Shown here: positions 18,628 through 27,983 of the stretch, one piece after another
Position numbering within the stretch: the stretch's first letter is position 1
Layout of the letters: the number at the start of each line of letters is the position of its first letter
Assembly (NCBI RefSeq): GCF_002632615.1
Contig: NZ_NITZ01000028.1
Location: 1-39,334 of the forward strand
Length of the DNA stretch: 39,334 nucleotides
From: Xenorhabdus miraniensis
GTDB lineage: Bacteria; Pseudomonadota; Gammaproteobacteria; Enterobacterales; Enterobacteriaceae
Direction of reading: 5' to 3'
The notes under the pieces: generated by a model
What the model saw: the letters and a program-made list of their open reading frames with translations, nothing else
The model's database searches: none
Told to the model about the DNA's origin: nothing
Made by a program: the position numbers and the translations under genes

Positions 18628-21600
18628 ACTTTCTCCGAAACTAACAATACTTGTTCTTTAGAGAATTCACTCATTTCCCTAAGGATAACTTGTGCAACTT
18701 CTGCCACATACGGCTCTTCCATAATCTCTAAATGATCACCGGGTACATCAATGACATTGATATAACCCGCTGTTTTACCTTCCCAGCCATTTTTAGGATC
18801 ACGATACTCACTTCTTATCGCATCATGCATAGAGCGTAGTACTTCGGGTAATGGACGCGTTGCATGTAATAAAGTCATATTGATATCTGCTTTGTAAGCA
18901 GCATAATCCGCAGCGGCTTTCCAATTGGTCTTATACACATCAAATAATCGTTGTACGACAGCACGAGAACTGCCTTGTGGAATTGCGCCTGTGGCAATGG
19001 CATGCTCCGTAATATATTCAAATCGTTCCTGCAAAGAAGTCATCTGTTCCGGCACAATCTGCTCAGGGAGAGTCGCCCCTTCATTAACCCACAGTAATTC
19101 CCAGAAAAACCATCGTAATAGCGCTTCCTCATTCACTTTTCCCTGAGAGTTCGTGTTAAGCGCAACCGTGTCTAAGACAAAAAGATTTGCCACTTCTTCC
19201 CCATGCTCTTTCAACTGACGTGCCATCTCAAATGCGACAAAGCCGCCATAAGACCAACCGCCGATTGAATATGGGCCATATGGCTGGATTTGGCGTATGG
19301 CTTCCAAATAATTTGCCGCTTGTTCTTGCACACTGGCTAATGGCATAGATCCCGCATCCACTCCGTGAGCCTGCAAGGCATAGAAAGGTTGATCCTCGGG
19401 GAAATGCTTCACTAGCCGTAAATAGGACAAGACATTTCCCCCCATTGGATGAACAAAAAACAATGGCCGTTTATGACCCGTAGTACGCATGGGGACAAGA
19501 GGACTGAATTTGGGATATCCGCCTTTTTCTCTGACATGTGTAGCTAACTGTGCGACAGTCGGATTACTAACGAAAAGAGACAAAGGAATGCTGATACCGA
19601 AATATTTTTCTACCAGAACGACCATTCTCATGGCTGTCAATGAAGTACCACCGATATCAAACAAATTTTGATGAACAGATAAGCCGGGTATTTTCAGCAA
19701 GTCCGCCGCCAAATCACACAATACTTGTTCATAGTTGTCTCGCGGAGCAATATCCCCTACAGCATTATGTCCATGTGTGATCCGCATACTGCGTAACGCC
19801 GCATCATCACGTTTCCCACTCGGGGTCTTGGGCAGTGAATCCAACCACTCTATTTGAGAAGGAATCATATGCTTAGGCAGAGTTTCAGCCAAATGTTGCT
19901 GTACACGTACAGTAAATACTTCGTTCTTTTCCCCGATCAGGAATGCGACCAAGAAACCATCACTTTCACCGTGCCGTTGAACGACGACCGCAACATCTTT
20001 CAATATTTCATCAGCACCGGGCGTACTCGATACGGCTAATTCTATTTCTGCCAATTCAATGCGATAACCACGGACTTTAACCTGTGTATCCTTGCGTCCT
20101 AAACAGAGAATATTGCCATCTTTAAGCTTCACGCCCAGATCACCCGTACGATACAGTGGCTCATCACTGCCTTTGAACATAATAAAGCGCTCTGCGGTTA
20201 ATTCTGGCTGACGATAATAACCCAGTGCGACAGGTAAACCGCGAGCATAAATTTCACCTTGTTCACCAGAAGCCACTTCTTGTAATTGACTGTTCAGGAG
20301 CACGATATCTGAGTTGTTGATACTTTTACCAATGGGTGGAAGCGCAGGGAAAGATGTCGGATCACCTTGCATTGTAAATGCGGTAATGACATGAGTTTCT
20401 GTGGGGCCATACTGATTCTCAAGGATACCGTTATTTATTTGTCCAATAAACAGGCGAATATCTTCGGTAACCCGAAGTTGCTCACCGGATGAAATGACAA
20501 CTTTCAGATTTTTCGGGTAAGTGCCCAATGCTACGGCTGTTTCGGCTAATTGCTGAAGTGCAACATAAGGCAGGTAGATCCTCTCTATTTGATATGTCTC
20601 GATAATACGCAGTAACTGCAAAGGGTCACGTCGTTCATCTTCACTAATAAGGTGTAATTCGCCACCAGAAGTCAATGTAGAGAAAATTTCCTGAAATGAA
20701 ACGTCAAAACTCAGAGGCGCATACTGCAAGGTAGAACGAATATTCTTACCAGTATGAGTATCATTCTGCCAGGTAACCAAATTCGACAGGCTACGATGCG
20801 GCATTGCTACGCCTTTGGGCTTGCCCGTTGAACCTGATGTAAACAGTAAATAAGCCAACTGTTCAGGGAGTATTTCTATATCGGGTACACGCATATTTCC
20901 GTTTATCAACGTGTCCGCTCTCATTGTCGGGATTGTCACTACGTTGAGTAACGTATCAGATTTACCATCAACAATAGCCAGTATCGGCTGAGCCTGTTCC
21001 ACCATAGCTTCAATACGCTGAGCCGGATAACTCAGATCCAATGGTAAACAGGCTCCCCCCGCTCTCATCACACCAATCAGTGATGCAACAAGTGTCGGAG
21101 AACGCTCAAGAGCAATAGCGACAGGTGTATTCTGAACAACCCCCTCAGAAATCAGCGCGGAAGCAATTTTCCCAGACTCTGACCATAGTTTTTCATAACT
21201 CCATTGCAGGCCGTGATAACGAATCGCTATTGCATCAGGTTGCTCCTGTACATTTTTCGCAATCATAGCCAGCGTTGAGATGAATTCCTGAGATGGTATT
21301 TCCTTGCTTCTCGGTGTGAGCGGCTGGCTCAGGGTTGCCCGTTGATCACCACTACTGACCATTCTGTTCAATAGGGTCATATAGGTGTCCATGTAAGTAT
21401 CAGCCTGCACTTGTGAGAAAACATTACCATCAAAATCGCATCGTAAATAATTTTGACCTGTGATGAAGTCAGTCATGACATTGAGTAATACTTCAAAGTT
21501 AGTTTCTTCCCACGGATCGAATGCGATAAGAGACAAATCAGGGCCGCCAAATACTTCGGATAATACGTGGAAGTGAATGTAATTGAATGCGGAATTTATT

Positions 21601-24600
21601 TTTGCCCCTTCGCCTGCCACCTGTTGGATAGCATTAAGTGGATATTTACGGTATGGCGCATGGCGCTGTTCAGCACTAAATACAGAATGAATACACTCTT
21701 TCCATGTTTTGTCAGCCAGAGAGAAACGCACGGGTAATGTATTAAGAAACAAGCCTAATGTTTGCTCTGAATTCTGTGCATCAGGCCTGCCATGGGTAAC
21801 CAACCCCGTCGCGATTTCACCTTGATTCGTAAACATAGCTACAGTTAAACAATGTGCAGCAAAGAAAACCGATTTAATTGACACATTTTCTTGCTGTACC
21901 AGAGTTTTCAGCTTGGTTTCAATTTCTTCTGGAATGATGACCTTTTTTGTGAAAGTCTGATTTTTCGGCAAACTTTCGTACAACCGGTATCCGGGGAATT
22001 GCGTTCGGGGGAGTCCATTAAACATTTCTTTCCAGAACTCGCTGTGTCCCTGATCTTGTAATGCGTGAAGCTCATCCTGTATATATAGCGCAGGTGATGG
22101 GAGTACATCCGTCTCAGAAAAATACATACCATCATTAAGGTAACGAGAGAATAATTCACGCACCAAATTTGCCACACTACCCCCATCCAGAATGGCATGA
22201 TGGAAACTAAATACCATCTCTATAGCCTCTGCGGTTCTGAACAAACAGATGTGATACAAAGGCGCACAATCAAAATGGTAGTCCTGACGACTTCTTCTTT
22301 TCATGCACTCTTTAATAAGTTGTTCAGACTCAATCAATGGCAATAAGCTAACATCTTGAATCACTACTGCATGGTCAAGATCGATACTGCGATTAATGAC
22401 TTGCAAGGGCTCGCTGAAATCAGCCAAGTTAAAGTGTGAACGAAGAGCAGGATGGCGTTGGATAGTTGCTGCTACACTTTTACGGAAAATTTCAGGTTTC
22501 CACTCTCCTTTCAGCGTATAGCGGAAAACATCCTTATAAGTGCCTGAGCTTTTGCTCTGCTGGCTATGATATATCAGGCCAAGTTGGAGTTGGGTTGCCG
22601 GGAATGCGTCAGCATATTGAGAAAGTTTCGCACGCTCTTTTTCTTTGATCAGTGCAAAGGGCGGTAACTCATTGACTTTTTGAGCCTTATGACCGGTGTC
22701 AATTTGTTGGCCCAACTCGGCTATCGTCAAATGTTGTGACAACTCAGAAAGAGTCACATTCATTCCCGCCTTTTCAGCTTCAGAACGCACTTTCAGCATT
22801 AAGATGGAATCACCTCCTAATGTGTAAAAATTATCCTGCACACTGAGTTTTTCAATCTTTAATACCCGTTTCCAAATTTCTGATAATTTATACTCAGTTT
22901 CAGTCTGAGCATTATCATGGCAACTCGAAACTTCTGTTTTCACCAATGCACTAAGAGCGCCACGGTCAACTTTACCGTTTGGGGTAAGAGGAATAGAGGG
23001 AACCTGAAAAAATTTCAGTGGAACCATGAAATCGGGTAAAAATTCCAGTAAAGTTTCACGTAATTTCTCAGATGTAAGGCTCTGGTTATTGGTGGCACTT
23101 GGGTTATTGATAACACTTGGGTTATTAATAACATAGTATGCACAAAGATAAGTATCACCATTATTATTCTTCTGTGGTAAAACTTCAGCTTGGGTAATTT
23201 CAGGAATACGTTCGAGCGTGTTTTGCACTTCCCCCAATTCAATGCGGTTCCCTCTGATCTTCACCTGATTATCAATTCTTCCTAAATATTCGATGCTACC
23301 GTCAGATAACCACCTTGCTAAATCTCCTGTGCGATACCAGCGCTGCTCTCCATCCCAAATGAATTTCTCGTCAGTTAATTCTGGCTTATTGTGATAACCA
23401 CGGGCTAATCCAATACCGCTGATCTGCAACTCACCCGCAATGCCGATTGGCTGTCGGGTGTCATGCTGAGACATAATTCTCAGTGAAATATTGTTGATCG
23501 GAAAACCAATGGGGACGCGGTTGATAACATCGTTATGTTCAGGAAGAAACTCGAAATACGATACATCTACGGTGGCCTCTGTTGGGCCATACAGATTGAT
23601 CAGAGCCGGTGCATTTAAACCAAAAGTGGAAAAGATTTTACGGAACTGATTAACCCGCGTAGGAGGAAGTGCTTCACCGCTGGTGAACACACGGCGCAGG
23701 CTGGTTAATTTGACCACTAATTCAGGTTCAGCCTCCAAAATATCTAAGAAAGGCTGGAGCATAGAGGGAACAAAGTGCAATGTAGTCACATTATGCAGAC
23801 TGATTGCTTTTATTATTTCCAATGGATCTTTGTGAGCACCGGGTGGCAATAAGTGGACAGCAGCCCCAGAAATAGACCACCAAAACAATTCCCAAACAGA
23901 GACATCGAATGAAATCGGTGTTTTTTGTAGTATCACATCGGTACTATCCAGTGGATAACGTTCCTGCATCCACTCAATCCGATTTACCGCTGAATAATGA
24001 TCGATCATAACTCCTTTAGGTTGCCCGGTGGAGCCTGATGTATAAATCATATATGCCAGAGAATCTGCTGTAGATAAATTGGGCTGTTTTACATTTTCTT
24101 GAGCGGAAATGTTATTACCATCAATGACAATATAAGATTTAGCGATTAAAGACTGATTAGCTTTGTCGGATATGATGACTTCGACACCACTATCATTCAG
24201 CATATAATCAATCCGCTCTTGCGGATAATTGGGATCGATAGGCAGATAAGCCGCGCCTGCTTTTAATACAGCAAAAATAGCTGTAAGCATATCCGTACTG
24301 CGATCCATTAAGATTGCAACGATATCTCCTTTCCGCACGTTCTCTTTCAGTAACACCGTAACCATATTGTCTATGCAGGTTTGGAACTGAGTATAAGTCA
24401 GCGTGGGTTGCTCGCCAGAATTTGCGATAGCGACTGCGTTTCCGTGTAATGAAACCTGAGTATCAAATAACCTTGATAAAGTCTCTTGTTTCGAGAATTC
24501 TGCAATGGGCCCTTGCTCAAAAAGAGCCAATTGAGCCACTTCTTCCGCCGAAGAGAGATTCACTTCCGAGACAGTTTGTGTTGGTGATGCAATAAATTGT

Positions 24601-25823
24601 TCGATAATACGCACTAAGGAAGCGGTAAGGGTTTCAAATGTATAATTTTCATCGAAAATATCGACAGCTCCGGCGATGTCAATAGTGATATCATTATCCT
24701 TCCCATCAGTACAGATATAGATCGCTATTGCATCATCTTCATGAGCCGGTGCATAGTTACCTTCACTTTTATAGGTATAACAGGAAGCACCTACGGTGGG
24801 AAATCGGTTATAAGATACAGTGACATCGAAACACCGACGTTTTGTTGTTCCCATAGACTTAAGCAAACGCCCGAGCGGGATATGCTCAAACGTTTTCAGT
24901 TTTGTGGTGTCTGTTTTAATACGAGCCGCCAGATCAATAAGAGTATCATCTTCTTCTACCGCAACAGCAAGTGGCAGCGTATTAGCCCAATGACCAGCCA
25001 TATCAAGTTGACTATTGCGGCGGTTGAGTAAAGGAACGCCTATTGTTATCTGGGTGCTATTATGTAACCGTGACAATAAAATAGCTACCGCAGACATAAT
25101 AACTTGGTAGGGATTAATTCCTTGAGATATCGCTTTTGCAACCTCAGACTTAGCCAATATATATCGGTGGCGCATGAAGCGAGAAAGATTACTTTTCTTT
25201 CCACGATTAAAAAAAACGGGCTCATTGCATTGTGTAAATTCAGCCAGCTCTGTTATTTGCTGTTCTATTTCCGGCTGTGACAAAGTTATTTCTTGTTCAA
25301 TTACTGCTGAAATATACCTCTCATAATTTCTATACAACATTCCTTGATTAAGATCATTGTTTTGGTAGAAATGTAGAATTTTTTCTGCTAATTGGTTTAT
25401 TCCCCAGCCATCACAAATAATATGGTGAACACGAATAAAAATAGCAGTGCCGTCATTTTGTAGATTTCGTAACAGAGCAATCTCAATGAGCGATTTGTCA
25501 TTCAGATTAAAAACTCGCTCTGACCATTTACTGAAAAGTACAGTAATGTCTTCATTTTTGGCATCAATGACTTTCACTTGATTAACTGCCATATCTTGTA
25601 TTTGCTGACCCAACACTCCTGCTTGTTCAACGATACGCAATTGGCATGCAACATCTTGATTAATAAAATCATTAACTGAATTAAGAAGTTTTTCAAAGTT
25701 AATATTTTCTTTTAATATCCTCGCTATGGATATAGTGAACTGACCGCTTTCTGGATTACGTTGGGTTTCATAGTATATTTCTTTTTGATACTGAGTAAGA
25801 GGTACAACTTGTAATCTGTTCAT
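18624..25823 (-). CDS. pxaA: bimodular NRPS, C-A(Ser)-T-C-A(Pro-like)-T-TE, PxaA-type pyrrolizixenamide synthetase
   Basis: A 2399-aa nonribosomal peptide synthetase. Order: C1 about 1-440, HHIICDG at 133-139; A1 about 455-965, YTSGSTG near 594; T1 with Ser1006 in GGDSI; C2 about 1055-1490, HHAILDG at 1208-1214; A2 about 1510-2010; T2 with Ser2061 in GGTSL; TE about 2120-2390, Ser2191 in GWSYGG. All catalytic motifs are intact. By eye, A1 specificity residues are DVWHFSLVDK (serine, as EntF). A2 reads DVQYISQVIK, nearest to proline codes (DVQxIAHVVK) but with three changes. C1 precedes any loading A domain, as expected if it joins a fatty acyl group to serine. This matches published PxaA, whose acyl-Ser-Pro product is cyclised and then processed by PxaB. 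No PPTase or transporter is nearby. No strong SD precedes the ATG. Confidence 0.88.
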   Translation of the reverse strand: MNRLQVVPLTQYQKEIYYETQRNPESGQFTISIARILKENINFEKLLNSVNDFINQDVACQLRIVEQAGVLGQQIQDMAVNQVKVIDAKNEDITVLFSKWSERVFNLNDKSLIEIALLRNLQNDGTAIFIRVHHIICDGWGINQLAEKILHFYQNNDLNQGMLYRNYERYISAVIEQEITLSQPEIEQQITELAEFTQCNEPVFFNRGKKSNLSRFMRHRYILAKSEVAKAISQGINPYQVIMSAVAILLSRLHNSTQITIGVPLLNRRNSQLDMAGHWANTLPLAVAVEEDDTLIDLAARIKTDTTKLKTFEHIPLGRLLKSMGTTKRRCFDVTVSYNRFPTVGASCYTYKSEGNYAPAHEDDAIAIYICTDGKDNDITIDIAGAVDIFDENYTFETLTASLVRIIEQFIASPTQTVSEVNLSSAEEVAQLALFEQGPIAEFSKQETLSRLFDTQVSLHGNAVAIANSGEQPTLTYTQFQTCIDNMVTVLLKENVRKGDIVAILMDRSTDMLTAIFAVLKAGAAYLPIDPNYPQERIDYMLNDSGVEVIISDKANQSLIAKSYIVIDGNNISAQENVKQPNLSTADSLAYMIYTSGSTGQPKGVMIDHYSAVNRIEWMQERYPLDSTDVILQKTPISFDVSVWELFWWSISGAAVHLLPPGAHKDPLEIIKAISLHNVTTLHFVPSMLQPFLDILEAEPELVVKLTSLRRVFTSGEALPPTRVNQFRKIFSTFGLNAPALINLYGPTEATVDVSYFEFLPEHNDVINRVPIGFPINNISLRIMSQHDTRQPIGIAGELQISGIGLARGYHNKPELTDEKFIWDGEQRWYRTGDLARWLSDGSIEYLGRIDNQVKIRGNRIELGEVQNTLERIPEITQAEVLPQKNNNGDTYLCAYYVINNPSVINNPSATNNQSLTSEKLRETLLEFLPDFMVPLKFFQVPSIPLTPNGKVDRGALSALVKTEVSSCHDNAQTETEYKLSEIWKRVLKIEKLSVQDNFYTLGGDSILMLKVRSEAEKAGMNVTLSELSQHLTIAELGQQIDTGHKAQKVNELPPFALIKEKERAKLSQYADAFPATQLQLGLIYHSQQSKSSGTYKDVFRYTLKGEWKPEIFRKSVAATIQRHPALRSHFNLADFSEPLQVINRSIDLDHAVVIQDVSLLPLIESEQLIKECMKRRSRQDYHFDCAPLYHICLFRTAEAIEMVFSFHHAILDGGSVANLVRELFSRYLNDGMYFSETDVLPSPALYIQDELHALQDQGHSEFWKEMFNGLPRTQFPGYRLYESLPKNQTFTKKVIIPEEIETKLKTLVQQENVSIKSVFFAAHCLTVAMFTNQGEIATGLVTHGRPDAQNSEQTLGLFLNTLPVRFSLADKTWKECIHSVFSAEQRHAPYRKYPLNAIQQVAGEGAKINSAFNYIHFHVLSEVFGGPDLSLIAFDPWEETNFEVLLNVMTDFITGQNYLRCDFDGNVFSQVQADTYMDTYMTLLNRMVSSGDQRATLSQPLTPRSKEIPSQEFISTLAMIAKNVQEQPDAIAIRYHGLQWSYEKLWSESGKIASALISEGVVQNTPVAIALERSPTLVASLIGVMRAGGACLPLDLSYPAQRIEAMVEQAQPILAIVDGKSDTLLNVVTIPTMRADTLINGNMRVPDIEILPEQLAYLLFTSGSTGKPKGVAMPHRSLSNLVTWQNDTHTGKNIRSTLQYAPLSFDVSFQEIFSTLTSGGELHLISEDERRDPLQLLRIIETYQIERIYLPYVALQQLAETAVALGTYPKNLKVVISSGEQLRVTEDIRLFIGQINNGILENQYGPTETHVITAFTMQGDPTSFPALPPIGKSINNSDIVLLNSQLQEVASGEQGEIYARGLPVALGYYRQPELTAERFIMFKGSDEPLYRTGDLGVKLKDGNILCLGRKDTQVKVRGYRIELAEIELAVSSTPGADEILKDVAVVVQRHGESDGFLVAFLIGEKNEVFTVRVQQHLAETLPKHMIPSQIEWLDSLPKTPSGKRDDAALRSMRITHGHNAVGDIAPRDNYEQVLCDLAADLLKIPGLSVHQNLFDIGGTSLTAMRMVVLVEKYFGISIPLSLFVSNPTVAQLATHVREKGGYPKFSPLVPMRTTGHKRPLFFVHPMGGNVLSYLRLVKHFPEDQPFYALQAHGVDAGSMPLASVQEQAANYLEAIRQIQPYGPYSIGGWSYGGFVAFEMARQLKEHGEEVANLFVLDTVALNTNSQGKVNEEALLRWFFWELLWVNEGATLPEQIVPEQMTSLQERFEYITEHAIATGAIPQGSSRAVVQRLFDVYKTNWKAAADYAAYKADINMTLLHATRPLPEVLRSMHDAIRSEYRDPKNGWEGKTAGYINVIDVPGDHLEIMEEPYVAEVAQVILREMSEFSKEQVLLVSEKV
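23079..23132 (-). repeat. 18-bp tandem repeat inside pxaA
   Basis: Three units (23115-23132, 23097-23114, 23079-23096) encode VINNPS, VINNPS and ATNNQS, residues 898-915. They fall in the C-terminal subdomain of A1. The first two units differ by one base. Confidence 0.88.
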
Positions 25824-26065
25824 AACTATTCACATCATGATTAGGGCGTTTAATTTTATTCATTACATTTCCTTGGCACAATAATTACACTTTCCTTAGT
25901 ACAATATTTGTTAATTTGCATTGCATTGCGTCATTTATTAGCATGTCTTAGTAATGAACAACAGAAAATAATTTATAATTGGCAGTTCTGATTAATAAGT
26001 GCAATTTTTCAGAAGGGCAATCAATCTCTATAGCAGGCATCTTTCCCACCAAAGGAAAATGCGCC
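25824..26065. promoter_or_regulatory. pxaA upstream region
   Basis: This AT-rich region must contain the pxaA promoter (minus strand). The notable content is a pair of direct repeats 40-82 bases before the pxaA start, listed separately, and the short reiteration TTGCATTGCATTGCG at 25915-25929. No gene is visible. Confidence 0.5.
25863..25905. repeat. paired direct repeats upstream of pxaA, candidate operator
   Basis: Two near-identical 20-21-bp copies, 25863-25882 and 25885-25905, share TTACA, then TTTCCTT, then G-AC-AAT, with two substitutions and one indel. Start-to-start spacing is 22 bases, about two helical turns. Position just upstream of pxaA suggests binding of a regulator to one DNA face; its identity is unknown. 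Confidence 0.6.
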
Positions 26066-26299
26066 ATGATCTATAGACAATTGACTGAAACAAAAAGATA
26101 CCAGATTTTCAATTTAAAAAAAGAAGGATTTTCACAATATGCCATTGCTGAATCACTCAATTGAAATCCATCAACCATCAGCAGGAAATTGAAGAGAAAT
26201 AAGTAGGCTCAGGAATTTTATCCTGAAAAGGCTCAGCTTAATGTATTAACTCACCATCATTTTTCTAAAAAAGCAGTAAAAATTATACCAGAGATATAA
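26066..26299 (+). pseudogene. IS30-family transposase N-terminal remnant
   Basis: ATG at 26066 opens MIYRQLTETKRYQIFNLKK, then EGFSQYAIAESLN, the N-terminal helix-turn-helix of IS30-type transposases. A TGA at 26162 interrupts it, but the same frame continues NPSTISRKLKRNK (the conserved (H/N)PSTISRE(L/I)KRN motif) to a TAG at 26204. It then runs on with FYPEKAQL and KAVKIIPEI, like the next IS30 segment. Only about the first quarter of a transposase remains, with two in-frame stops, so it is dead. Confidence 0.8.
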
Positions 26300-26403
26300 A
26301 ATCCTCCCGCAGCCAATTCATCATACAGAGCCTGCAAGATATGGCCTTTATCTCCATAGATATGCCCCGTGAATCCTTTCACCAACGATTTGGCGATCAT
26401 CTG
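26279..26403 (-). pseudogene. IS982-family transposase internal remnant
   Basis: The minus strand from 26400 reads MIAKSLVKGFTGHIYGDKG then HILQALYDELAAGGFYI. The KGFTGHIYGDKGYI...AL block is the C-terminal part of IS982-type DDE transposases; the D and GDKG positions are recognisable. It has no start context and no downstream part, and it abuts or slightly overlaps the IS30 remnant. It is probably related to the element entering at the right end of the window. Confidence 0.75.
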
Positions 26404-26934
26404 TATTTTTTACTACCCATTTTCGACGAACAGCTCCCCACAATTATTGATATACCAAATTCTAGTTGAAACAATATCCCTACCATTTGGTAGTGATATT
26501 TTTTGGCTGAAACGGATCACCAAAGCACATTATTTTCTATTTTATTGTAAAAACATCACAATTTTTTTATGCAAAGATTAACAAAATGTTACCGGAAACA
26601 GTTTAAAACACCAAAAATACAATAAAAACCAAAATAAAAATCCAATATTTAAAATAAAAATATATAAAATCTCGTTTTTAACTATCAAAACAGCCTATCT
26701 TAATTTTTCTGACTGATAGCAATTTTCTTGAAGGTTTCAAATGATAATCTAACGACATATTTTCTTATGTAACGAAATATAAAACCGTAAGAAATGAAAT
26801 ATTGAGATAGATTCTCGATAAGGTTTCATGTTTGCAACTATCATGTTTATTGATAGGGAATGAAATACATTAGAAATATTGAGTGTGAGCTTACAGTAGG
26901 CCTGAGTTCAATTGTTACAGAAAGGGGAAAACAA
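26404..26934. other. region upstream of manX
   Basis: About 530 AT-rich bases. The left part may be further decayed insertion sequence; no reading frame there looks real. The right part is the manXYZ leader, with AAAGGGGA at 26921-26928 as the ribosome binding site. I could not find a convincing CRP or Mlc site. Confidence 0.45.
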
Positions 26935-27900
26935 GTGAGTATAGCCATTATGATTGGCACGCATGGGGCTGCAGCAGAACAACTGCTTCATACTGCAGAG
27001 ATGTTGATTGGAGAACAGGAGAACGTTTCTTATATCGACTTCGTACCCGGTGAAAATGCCGATACATTATTCGATAAGTACAACAAAAAACTGGAATCGC
27101 TCGATACAGAACAAGGGGTTTTGTTTTTTGTCGATACTTGGGGCGGTAGCCCATTCAATGCTGCAAACCGTATTGCCGTCGATAAAGACAACTACGAAAT
27201 AATCACGGGCGTAAACGTCCCGATGTTGGTTGAAGCCTTCATGTGCCGTGACGACGATCCATCAATGGAAGAATTGGTTGCTGTTGCATTAGAAACAGGG
27301 AAAGAAGGCATCCGGGCCCTGAAAACCGAACAAACTGAAGAACCCGCAAAACCTGAACCCGTTAAACAGGCAGCGCCTGCCGTAACACCAATCTCAGCGC
27401 CTGCTGCGGGCGGCCATATGAAGATAGCTCTCGCACGTATTGACGATCGCCTTATTCACGGTCAAGTTGCTACCCGTTGGACGAAAGAAACCAACGTCAA
27501 GCGTATTATTGTTGTCAGCGATGAAGTTGCTCAAGATACCGTACGTTCTACTTTGTTGAAACAAGTCGCACCTCCGGGCGTCAGTGCACACGTCGTGGAT
27601 GTTGCCAAGTATGTTCGTGTTTACAACAACCCTAAATATGCGGGTGAGCGCGTCATGCTGCTATTCACCAACCCGACAGATGTCCTGCGCATTGTAGAAG
27701 GAGGAGTCACTCTCGAATCCGTAAATATCGGTGGTATGGCTTTCCGTCAGGGAAAAACCCAGATCAACAACGCGATTTCTGTTGATAATACTGACATTGA
27801 AGCCTTTGGAAAACTGAGTTCTCATGGCATCGAACTTGAAGCTCGCAAAGTCGCCAGTGATACCCGTTTAAATATGATGGATCTGCTGAAAAAAGTTTAA
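26935..27900 (+). CDS. manX: mannose PTS EIIAB component ManX
   Basis: A 321-aa cytoplasmic fusion of PTS IIA(Man) and IIB(Man), which phosphorylates mannose, glucose and related sugars during uptake. IIA (about 1-135) has the phosphorylated His10 in IGTHG and the VDTWGGSPFNAA motif. An Ala/Pro-rich hinge follows (about 148-160: TEEPAKPEPVKQAAPAV region), then IIB with LARIDDRLIHGQVATRW, whose His is the second phosphosite. The reading frame is open 25 codons further upstream (to 26860), but the family begins at MSIAI/MTIAI and GTG 26935 has a good SD (AAAGGGGA), so the GTG is chosen. It is the first gene of manXYZ. Confidence 0.96.
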   Translation: MSIAIMIGTHGAAAEQLLHTAEMLIGEQENVSYIDFVPGENADTLFDKYNKKLESLDTEQGVLFFVDTWGGSPFNAANRIAVDKDNYEIITGVNVPMLVEAFMCRDDDPSMEELVAVALETGKEGIRALKTEQTEEPAKPEPVKQAAPAVTPISAPAAGGHMKIALARIDDRLIHGQVATRWTKETNVKRIIVVSDEVAQDTVRSTLLKQVAPPGVSAHVVDVAKYVRVYNNPKYAGERVMLLFTNPTDVLRIVEGGVTLESVNIGGMAFRQGKTQINNAISVDNTDIEAFGKLSSHGIELEARKVASDTRLNMMDLLKKV

Positions 27901-27983
27901 AAACAAAAACAGATATCATTTTATTAACCATTACTCAATAACAAAATTCTTACCAAATTACATTTGGTTACAGGAGAAAAACA

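Noticed and set aside
15944..25823. sdaA as a functional part of the NRPS cluster because both use serine
   Set aside because: pabB-nudL-sdaA is a conserved core block in E. coli; adjacency to pxaAB is more simply explained by insertion next to it.
17440..25823. NRPS locus as an entirely new biosynthetic system
   Set aside because: Domain order, A1 code and the coupled flavin monooxygenase match the described pyrrolizixenamide/legonmycin type; only the A2 code is unusual.
26860..26934. 25-codon N-terminal extension of ManX
   Set aside because: ManX homologues start at M(S/T)IAI; GTG 26935 has a good SD and places His10 correctly.
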